From NCBI GenBank assembly GCA_024684065.1, contig JAIKXO010000016.1:1-21365 (forward strand): a stretch of 21,365 bases of DNA, written 5' to 3'. Of this stretch, positions 6,762 through 12,291 are shown one piece after another. This DNA is from Lachnospiraceae bacterium. GTDB lineage: Bacteria > Bacillota_A > Clostridia > Lachnospirales > Lachnospiraceae. The number at the start of each line of letters is the position of its first letter. Position 1 is the stretch's first letter. Below the pieces are notes generated by a model. That model did no database searches. It was not told the origin of the DNA and was given only the letters and a program-made list of their open reading frames with translations. A program made the position numbers and the translations under genes.

Positions 6762-7859
6762 ATGAGTAAAAAAGCGCTGATAGCCATGAGCGGAGGGGTG
6801 GATTCCTCTATCGCGGCGAAGCTTATGCAGGAAAAGGGTTATGAATGCATAGGCTGCAATATGAGACTGTATTTTAACTGCGGGGAGGATCTTGATGCTT
6901 CGGACGGAGCTTATGTGAACACTCCTAAGTCCTGCTGTTCCGCAGAGGATGCAAAGGATGCGAAAAAAGTCGCCGAATCCCTTGGCATCCCTTTTTTTAT
7001 TTTTGATCTGAGCCTTGAATTCAGGAAGCATGTTATAGACAGGTTTGTCGCAGGGTATGAGCGGGGGATAACGCCTAATCCCTGTATTGACTGTAATCGC
7101 TACATGAAATTCGGAGTGCTTTCGGAGCGTGCGAGGAAAGAGGGATGTGATGCCATAGTGACCGGTCATTATGCCCGTATCGAAAAATCGAAGGAGGGGA
7201 GACCTCTTCTTAAAAAAGCGTCAGATCTGTCCAAGGATCAAAGCTATGTTCTGTACTTCCTGAGTGAAGAACAGCTTTCTTACCTTAAACTTCCTCTGGG
7301 GGAGCTGACAAAGTCGAGAGTCAGGGAGCTTGCGGCGCGATATGGCTTTGTGAACGCCAATAAACGTGAGAGCCAGGACATCTGCTTTGTACCGGACGGG
7401 GATTACGCAAGGGTCATAAAACAGCAGACCGGTAAGGAATATGAACCGGGTAATTTTGTGGATCTGTCAGGAAAGGTGCTCGGAACCCATAAAGGAATAA
7501 TCAACTATACTATAGGCCAGAGAAAGGGCCTGAATATTGCCTTCGGAAAGCCTGTGTATGTATACGGGATAATTCCCGAAACCAATGAGGTAGTGCTTGC
7601 GGATGATGCGGATCTGTACAGTGATACCGTTTACGTAAAGGAGCTTAACTGGATAAACGGCGAGGCGGGGGATGAGATAAGATGCAGCGCAAAGATCAGG
7701 TATCGTCAGATCGAACAGCCGGCAGTGGTCATCCCTACCGGGAAGGATACGGCGGTGATAAAGTTCGATGAGCCCCAGCGCGCCGTAACTCCGGGGCAGG
7801 CAGCAGTGCTCTATGACGGGGATACTGTCCTGGGAGGCGGGATAATAGTCAGGAAATGA
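6762..7859 (+). CDS. mnmA: tRNA-specific 2-thiouridylase MnmA
   Basis: MnmA puts sulfur on U34 of tRNA for Lys, Glu and Gln in the cytoplasm, using ATP and a persulfide relay. The protein has 365 residues from ATG 6762 (367 from ATG 6756). I prefer 6762 because homologues begin like MSKKALIAMSGGVDSS, and because neither ATG has a good ribosome site. The PP-loop SGGVDSS binds ATP near the N-terminus. NPCIDCN carries the catalytic Cys, SQDICFV carries the partner Cys, and TGHYARI, KDQSYVLYFL and the C-terminal YTIGQRKGL and beta-barrel segment VTPGQAAVLY are all present. Length and motif order are normal. It is transcribed alone and ends inside the upstream arm of a 15-bp terminator hairpin shared with the convergent regulator gene. 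Confidence 0.96.
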   Translation: MSKKALIAMSGGVDSSIAAKLMQEKGYECIGCNMRLYFNCGEDLDASDGAYVNTPKSCCSAEDAKDAKKVAESLGIPFFIFDLSLEFRKHVIDRFVAGYERGITPNPCIDCNRYMKFGVLSERARKEGCDAIVTGHYARIEKSKEGRPLLKKASDLSKDQSYVLYFLSEEQLSYLKLPLGELTKSRVRELAARYGFVNANKRESQDICFVPDGDYARVIKQQTGKEYEPGNFVDLSGKVLGTHKGIINYTIGQRKGLNIAFGKPVYVYGIIPETNEVVLADDADLYSDTVYVKELNWINGEAGDEIRCSAKIRYRQIEQPAVVIPTGKDTAVIKFDEPQRAVTPGQAAVLYDGDTVLGGGIIVRK

Positions 7860-7890
7860 TCCGGTCTGTATAACTGACCGGATCATTTCC
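7852..7890. terminator. Bidirectional terminator between mnmA and the convergent regulator gene
   Basis: A perfect 15-bp stem, GGAAATGATCCGGTC/GACCGGATCATTTCC, has a 9-nt loop. It fills the 33-nt gap between two convergent stop codons, includes the mnmA stop, and carries AAAT/ATTT at the stem base for both directions. Bases 7852-7870 match module B of the dispersed repeat (4428-4446) at 18 of 19 positions. Confidence 0.8.
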
Positions 7891-7892
7891 GT

Positions 7893-8825
7893 TTACGTCG
7901 TGGTCTCCACTACGGATATGGTTACCGCCGTTGCAGGCTCTTCCGGCTCTTTTTGTTCTTCCGGCCCGTTTAGCTCTTCCTGTCCGTTTGGCTCTTTCTG
8001 CTCTTTTGGTTCTTCCTGCTCTGCCATTGCTGCCAGTGCTTCTTCCCTGATCCTCTCAAGAACAGACAGCCCGATTTTTTCAAAGGAATACTGGCTCATG
8101 TATTCACCTCTGAAAACAGTGGTGTAAGAGCCGTTGTTTAAATACTCATAATAATCACAATCAAGCATTTCGATCTTCAGTCCGATCATATCCTTTTCTC
8201 TGACAAGAAGCTCGCCAAATCCCAAAAGGGTAAGAGTTGTCTGAAGATTGGCGATCCATATACGCAGAAGATCCTCATCCACTCCGGGGACCAAAGCACT
8301 GGACAGTTCCTTAAAGCTTAAGGGGGTTCCGTTTCTGTCTATTAAAAAGGCTAAAAGCATCTTTGCATTTTCATCCTTGAAGGAAACGGGAGCTCCGGCT
8401 GTGCGGACTTCAAAACGCCCGAAGCACTGGATCCGTAACCTTTTAGAACCGGCGGATTCATTTACCGGCCTCACGTGACGCAGATTCATCAGTGCTTCTT
8501 CAAGCTCCTGTTCCCTGACCGGTTTTATCAGATAGCCGCTGGCGTAAAGCTCAAACGCCCTTACCGCGTATTTCCCGTTTCCGGTAATGAATACAAGGTC
8601 ACACTCCGGCTGCTGTCGTTTAAGCCATCTGCCTACTTCCAGGCCGTTAATGTCCTTTAGATCGGCTTCCAGAAATACAACGTCAAGAGGCTGTTCCACA
8701 ATGATATTCTGAGCCTCAAGGCCGGAGTACGAAATAAGGTGCAGGCCCTCAGGATCTACCCTGTCTAAAAAAAGTTGGATTGTTCTGATCGAGTTATGGT
8801 TATAATCTACTGTAAGAGTATTCAT
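7893..8825 (-). CDS. Response regulator with altered receiver and winged-helix output domain
   Basis: This 310-residue regulator has three parts. Residues 1-125 are receiver-like and keep the Thr (FITG) and Lys (LIKP) of the switch. The phospho-acceptor Asp is replaced by E53 (VVFLEADLKDING), and the N-terminal Asp pair is reduced to a single D7. Residues about 137-235 (RIQCFGRFEV, KMLLAFLIDRNG, LRIWIANLQTTL) form an OmpR/SARP-type winged helix, followed by a short BTAD-like part ending in FRGEYMSQYSFE. The tail (about 270-300) is a Glu/Pro/Gln repeat. Glu at the acceptor site often mimics the phosphorylated state, so the protein may be constitutively active or controlled by binding; that is inference. 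It is the last gene of the - strand cluster, 63 nt after a degenerate kinase, and shares a terminator with mnmA. Confidence 0.85.
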   Translation of the reverse strand: MNTLTVDYNHNSIRTIQLFLDRVDPEGLHLISYSGLEAQNIIVEQPLDVVFLEADLKDINGLEVGRWLKRQQPECDLVFITGNGKYAVRAFELYASGYLIKPVREQELEEALMNLRHVRPVNESAGSKRLRIQCFGRFEVRTAGAPVSFKDENAKMLLAFLIDRNGTPLSFKELSSALVPGVDEDLLRIWIANLQTTLTLLGFGELLVREKDMIGLKIEMLDCDYYEYLNNGSYTTVFRGEYMSQYSFEKIGLSVLERIREEALAAMAEQEEPKEQKEPNGQEELNGPEEQKEPEEPATAVTISVVETTT

Positions 8826-8888
8826 GCTGTGTTAATCTTTCCGGAGAATCCATGAATCCGCCCGGTTGCCCGGGGAAGATACGAATCA

Positions 8889-9794
8889 TTACTCTTTAAG
8901 CGGGATCAGCATGACAAAACAGATAGTATCATCACTGTTTATCCGGCGGAGAGAACCGCCGCACTGAACCCTCAGCCGTTCGTCTTCCCGCGCCAGTTCC
9001 TGATCAATCTCTTCATACTGGGACGGCTTTTCATCCTTAAAAATGTCATTCCGCATGTTTTCTATGACGATGCGGACGTTGCCTTCCTGCTTTTCCGTCG
9101 TTACGAAAACAGGCCTGTAGTCCTTAAGATCTTCCGATCTGAAGCGGGATATCAGTTCGACCATACGGCGGACGGACAGAGGAGGAACATAAAATTCAAC
9201 TTCTCTCAGATCAAAAACAACTTCTATGACATTTTGAGGATCCTGCCCGTTTAAAAAGACAAAATTCTCTATATTTTCCATTTCCCAGCGGAAAGGGATC
9301 GGCTGTCCGAGCATGAGTGAGTCCGCGTCCGCCCTGATAATCTCAGCCTTTTCGGCTGTGATCACCGCATCATCGGCTACAGGGCCGTCCTCTTCGGGGA
9401 GGGTCTCATCGGAATCCGGCCTATCCAAAGGCCAGGCCTGTCTGATTATACGGCACAACAAAAAGGAGACTGCGATCGTCTGGGAAAACAAAGACAGATC
9501 ACCGCTTATCCCGCTATATAAAACGATTATTAGTGCGGGAACAAGAAGTCCTGCCATGGAAACAAGAAAAATTACGCTGTTTTCTTTCCTTGTATAGGAA
9601 TACAGGTACCAGATATGTAAAATAAGCGCCGTAAGCAGTAATACGATCTGAAAGATCCTCGGTATAAGAGTCTGCTGGGCGTAGCCGTTGTTAACCGAAA
9701 AACCGACGAGAATATCTACTACCAAGGCGCCTAGAAGTAAGATATAAGAGCATAACTGTATATCGTTAAGGCCTCTGCTCTCTCCTTTGATCAT
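8889..9794 (-). CDS. Membrane protein, degenerate LytS-type histidine kinase (pseudokinase)
   Basis: This 301-residue protein starts at the ATG at 9794 (- strand) behind AGGTGGG. Four membrane helices occupy about 15-120. An acidic linker follows, and the C-terminal part (165-301) aligns by eye with the ATPase domain of the LytS-type kinase encoded just upstream. FYVPPLSVRRMVELISRF matches FQLPPLTLQPIVENAVKHG, VRIVIENMRND matches VIIVEDTGPGF, and DERLRVQCGGSLRRI matches ERLRLECGGSLEI. The N-box Asn is L214, the G1-box Asp is N246, the G2 glycines are gone, and no phospho-accepting His motif is present. ATP binding and kinase activity are therefore unlikely. It probably acts as a sensor or partner for the kinase or for the receiver-like regulator downstream. 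Confidence 0.75.
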   Translation of the reverse strand: MIKGESRGLNDIQLCSYILLLGALVVDILVGFSVNNGYAQQTLIPRIFQIVLLLTALILHIWYLYSYTRKENSVIFLVSMAGLLVPALIIVLYSGISGDLSLFSQTIAVSFLLCRIIRQAWPLDRPDSDETLPEEDGPVADDAVITAEKAEIIRADADSLMLGQPIPFRWEMENIENFVFLNGQDPQNVIEVVFDLREVEFYVPPLSVRRMVELISRFRSEDLKDYRPVFVTTEKQEGNVRIVIENMRNDIFKDEKPSQYEEIDQELAREDERLRVQCGGSLRRINSDDTICFVMLIPLKE

Positions 9795-9833
9795 TTCGAG
9801 CCCACCTGTCCTTCAAAATAAACTCCCCGTCTA

Positions 9834-9926
9834 TGCGCCGATTTGCGGAGCAAATCGTGCGCTTAGGCACGAACTTCAGTTCGTGCCGAATAAGTTCGGT
9901 CTGTTTTTCAGACTGAAGCATTTCCG
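9834..9926. repeat. Modular palindromic intergenic repeat, copy 3, inverted
   Basis: Three hairpins in the opposite orientation to copy 1. Module A is CGATTTGC/GCAAATCG with loop GGA (9839-9857). A 9-bp stem GGCACGAAC/GTTCGTGCC with loop TTCA follows (9866-9887). Module B is TTCGGTCTG/CAGACTGAA with a T5 loop and one wobble (9895-9917). Read on the - strand, 9926-9884 matches copy 1 module B at 38 of 43 bases. It lies in the leader of the pseudokinase gene, between its promoter and start, so it would be in the mRNA. Confidence 0.8.
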
Positions 9927-9978
9927 TTTCCCGTGGAATGCCGGTCGACCCCATGTTTACCGGCAATCCTAACGTAAT

Positions 9979-10007
9979 TATATATTATATCAGACTATGG
10001 CAGTCAA
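9979..10007 (-). promoter_or_regulatory. Promoter of the pseudokinase/regulator pair
   Basis: On the - strand TTGACT (10007-10002) is followed after 17 nt by TATATA (9984-9979), with a TATAAT alternative nearby at 19 nt or 12 nt spacing. The palindrome at 10011-10027 ends 4 nt upstream of the -35, a position suited to an activator that touches RNA polymerase. The leader is about 180 nt and contains repeat copy 3. Confidence 0.6.
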
Positions 10008-10010
10008 AAA

Positions 10011-10027
10011 TGTTTCAATATGAAACA
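10011..10027. promoter_or_regulatory. 17-bp palindrome TGTTTCA-N3-TGAAACA, site 2
   Basis: Perfect arms with spacer ATA. The symmetry extends outward to AATGTTTCA and TGAAACATT. It lies 4 nt upstream of the -35 of the pseudokinase gene, and 56 nt beyond the stop of the LytS-type kinase gene. Confidence 0.7.
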
Positions 10028-10082
10028 TTTTCAATATGTTATTATCGTTACTGTCACGCTCCAAATGGCCATGAATATTAAC

Positions 10083-11408
10083 TTATTTTCTTTTATCAGG
10101 GATCCGTATCGTCACCACGGTCCCTCCGCCTTTCCGTTCCGTGATCTCCAGAGATCCGCCGCATTCCAGCCTGAGACGTTCCTTTACGTTTTCAAGGCCC
10201 AGATGGAGATCTGTACCGTTCTCCGGCAGGGGCTGCTTAAGATATTCCTCTGATCCGAAGCCGGGGCCGGTATCTTCGACGATAATGACACTTTCATTAT
10301 CGGTGTTAAATGTCCGGATAAAAACATTGAGCGGTTTAAGCTCAGGGTCTACGCCATGCTTAACAGCGTTTTCAACTATCGGCTGCAGAGTAAGGGGAGG
10401 GAGCTGGAAAAAAGTATGAGTGATATCGTATTCCACGTACAGAAGCGTTTCATAGCGGCTTTTCTCCACGGAAAGATACGCTTTTGTATGCTCCAGTTCG
10501 TCTTCGAAGGGGATGAGACCTTTCTTTACAAGTGCGTTGAAGTTGTTTCTAAGATACTTTGTGAAGTCATCAATTGTCTTCTGAGCCTTTAAGGGATCCG
10601 ATCCGCAAAGATAATAGATGCTTGACAGGGTATTGAGAATAAAATGCGGACGCATAAGGAGCACCTGGATATTCATCCTGTTCCTTAAGTTTTCTTCTTT
10701 TTGCTTGATGATCCTGTCTGTCTGTTCTACCAGGAGAAAAATAAACATGACTGAAGCGGCGATCACAGTGAAGAGGGGGATGAGCAGAAGTCCGTAAAAC
10801 CACATCTGGATCAGCATGCCGAGCAGCGGTATCGCTATATATGAAAAAAAAGCGATCCTCGTCCGTCTCGAAAGCCTGCTTCTCCTTTTTATGAGCGCGA
10901 TAAGGTTTACCAGCATAAGAAGTATGGGAGAGATCAGCAGCAGCGGGTAATAAGGACCGCGCTTATAAACATTCTGAGCGGTTACACAGTAAATTCCGGT
11001 CGTGTACTGGGTTATCACCAGAAGTAACACATATATGCCCCACAGCCCCAATACAATATTCAGCACGGGAGGACGACCCGTTTGCATGTATAATTTCCCG
11101 CCGGATGTTTCTTTACTTTCGACAAGCAGATGATATGTAAGGGCCGGCATCAGTAAGGAGGAGAGGAAGGATTCGAGGAAGATCGCGAGCCTTGAAAGCC
11201 AGGCAAAGGATTCTCCGAGAAAAACAAGCGAGATCTGTGATGTCAGGTCTGATGCGGCATAGGCGGTCAGGATACTGAAAAACACGATGAAAAAAACGCG
11301 TGTGGAATGCTCTATGTTATGAAGGGATATTGAAAGAATAAGTCCTGACAGGGTCAAAGCGATCCCTGCTGATACGATGATAAGGTTAGTAATATCTATC
11401 CAGCCCAT
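10083..11408 (-). CDS. LytS/His_kinase-family sensor histidine kinase
   Basis: This 441-residue membrane kinase starts at the ATG at 11408, one base overlapping the TAA of the XRE-receiver gene (TAATG), so translation is coupled. Seven or so hydrophobic helices fill residues 8-228. The H-box RPHFILNTLSSI gives phospho-accepting H255, typical of the Pfam His_kinase class (LytS, YehU). The ATPase domain is intact: N-box LQPIVENAVKHG (N347), G1 box VEDTGPGF (D379), G2 box LHLGLENVKERL, and the final ECGGSLEI strand. The partner is most likely the regulator encoded immediately before it. Usually this kinase class pairs with LytTR regulators or winged-helix regulators, so the XRE-type partner is unusual. 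The signal is unknown, and no extracytoplasmic domain of size is present. Confidence 0.92.
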   Translation of the reverse strand: MGWIDITNLIIVSAGIALTLSGLILSISLHNIEHSTRVFFIVFFSILTAYAASDLTSQISLVFLGESFAWLSRLAIFLESFLSSLLMPALTYHLLVESKETSGGKLYMQTGRPPVLNIVLGLWGIYVLLLVITQYTTGIYCVTAQNVYKRGPYYPLLLISPILLMLVNLIALIKRRSRLSRRTRIAFFSYIAIPLLGMLIQMWFYGLLLIPLFTVIAASVMFIFLLVEQTDRIIKQKEENLRNRMNIQVLLMRPHFILNTLSSIYYLCGSDPLKAQKTIDDFTKYLRNNFNALVKKGLIPFEDELEHTKAYLSVEKSRYETLLYVEYDITHTFFQLPPLTLQPIVENAVKHGVDPELKPLNVFIRTFNTDNESVIIVEDTGPGFGSEEYLKQPLPENGTDLHLGLENVKERLRLECGGSLEITERKGGGTVVTIRIPDKRK

Positions 11409-12016
11409 TAGTCAACAATCCTTGAGTTATGTAAACCACCGACGGGATTTTTAAGCTTCTTAAGTTCTTTTTCAACATCTTCGATATGAAGCGGCTTTAC
11501 CAGAAATCCGCAGGCAGGTGTTCCCCAGGCGGACAGGGAATAATCCGGATAAGCGGTCAGGTAGATCACATTCATTAACGGGTTCAGCTCTATAAGCTTT
11601 TTGCATAATTCAAGACCGCTTGTTTTTCCGATCTCGATATCCAGAAACGCGATGTCGACGCGGTTGCCGCGGGCAAAGGACAGTGCCTCAGAGGCACTGT
11701 TAAAGCCGATCACCGATGCCCCGGGCATTGCCTGTGTTAAAATATGGATCGCTCCCGTAAGAAGAGTGGATTCATCGTCCACTATGATGACATTCGGGGG
11801 AGCGGTATTCTGTAAGGCATCGTTGAGCAGGATGGAGGGATCCACCTGAAGGATCTTTGCAAGGCGAGAGATCATACTGGCATCAGGCAGGCGCCGCCCG
11901 TTCTCCCAGTTGGCAAGAGTGGAGCGGTCGACATACATCATATCCGCCAGCTCCTGCTGGGATAGCTTTTTTCTCAAACGAAGCTGCTTGATCGTTTCCG
12001 CAAAACTGGCCTGCAT
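11408..12016 (-). CDS. XRE helix-turn-helix regulator fused to a C-terminal receiver domain
   Basis: This 202-residue protein starts at the ATG at 12016 (- strand), 7 nt after GGAG. Residues 6-62 are an XRE-type helix-turn-helix (LRLRKKLSQQELADMMYVDR, STLANWENGRRLP). Residues 75-190 are a complete receiver: D80-D81-E82 acidic pocket, phospho-acceptor D126 in AFLDIEIG, T154 in YLTAY and K174 in LVKPL. The order is the reverse of standard response regulators, which carry DNA-binding at the C-terminus. Phosphorylation by the coupled LytS-type kinase would presumably change dimerisation and so DNA affinity. The palindrome at 12109-12125 lies upstream of its own promoter, and further copies lie before the pseudokinase gene and mnmA. 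It is a good candidate for the protein that binds them. Confidence 0.92.
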   Translation of the reverse strand: MQASFAETIKQLRLRKKLSQQELADMMYVDRSTLANWENGRRLPDASMISRLAKILQVDPSILLNDALQNTAPPNVIIVDDESTLLTGAIHILTQAMPGASVIGFNSASEALSFARGNRVDIAFLDIEIGKTSGLELCKKLIELNPLMNVIYLTAYPDYSLSAWGTPACGFLVKPLHIEDVEKELKKLKNPVGGLHNSRIVD

Positions 12017-12052
12017 AAGGAATCTCCGTAGGTAAATTTTTATTCCTTACGT

Positions 12053-12080
12053 ATTATAGCATACCAGCTGATCTTCCCAA
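12053..12080 (-). promoter_or_regulatory. Promoter of the XRE-receiver / LytS-type kinase operon
   Basis: On the - strand TTGGGA (12080-12075) and TATAAT (12058-12053) are 16 nt apart, with TGC before the -10 (extended -10). Transcription would start near 12046, giving a leader of about 30 nt. A TTGACA at 12097-12092 is too far upstream to serve this -10. Confidence 0.65.
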
Positions 12081-12108
12081 AACAATAATGATGTCAAAAA
12101 AAATAAAA

Positions 12109-12125
12109 TGTTTCGTTCTGAAACA
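12109..12125. promoter_or_regulatory. 17-bp palindrome TGTTTCG-N3-TGAAACA, site 3
   Basis: It matches sites 1 and 2 with a single mismatch in one arm (G for A). Flanking bases extend it to AAAATGTTTC and GAAACATTTT. It lies between the divergent XRE-receiver gene (-) and the HATPase-less kinase gene (+), about 28 nt upstream of one -35 and 37 nt upstream of the other, so it could act on both. Confidence 0.65.
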
Positions 12126-12162
12126 TTTTTAATAAAAATTTTCAGACATTTTGGAACTGCCG

Positions 12163-12191
12163 TTGATTAAAACCGCGTAAAATGAGATAAT
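12163..12191 (+). promoter_or_regulatory. Promoter of the hybrid-kinase operon
   Basis: TTGATT (12163-12168), a 17-nt spacer, and GATAAT (12186-12191) with TGA before it (extended -10). Transcription would begin near 12198, leaving a leader of about 94 nt before the first gene. Confidence 0.55.
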
Positions 12192-12291
12192 TATACAAAG
12201 TTTTTGAATCGGCAATAATGGATCTTTCCCGCAGACAGTACTGACCGCGGTTTATGCGGCCTTTGGAAGAAACCGGCGCCAGGCGTAAATA

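Noticed and set aside
4396..9926. Palindromic repeats as a CRISPR array
   Set aside because: The copies are kilobases apart, inverted relative to one another, of varied module content, and have no regular spacers.
12092..12097. TTGACA on the - strand as the -35 of the XRE-receiver gene
   Set aside because: It is 33 nt from the TATAAT, too far for sigma-A; TTGGGA at 16 nt with an extended -10 fits better.
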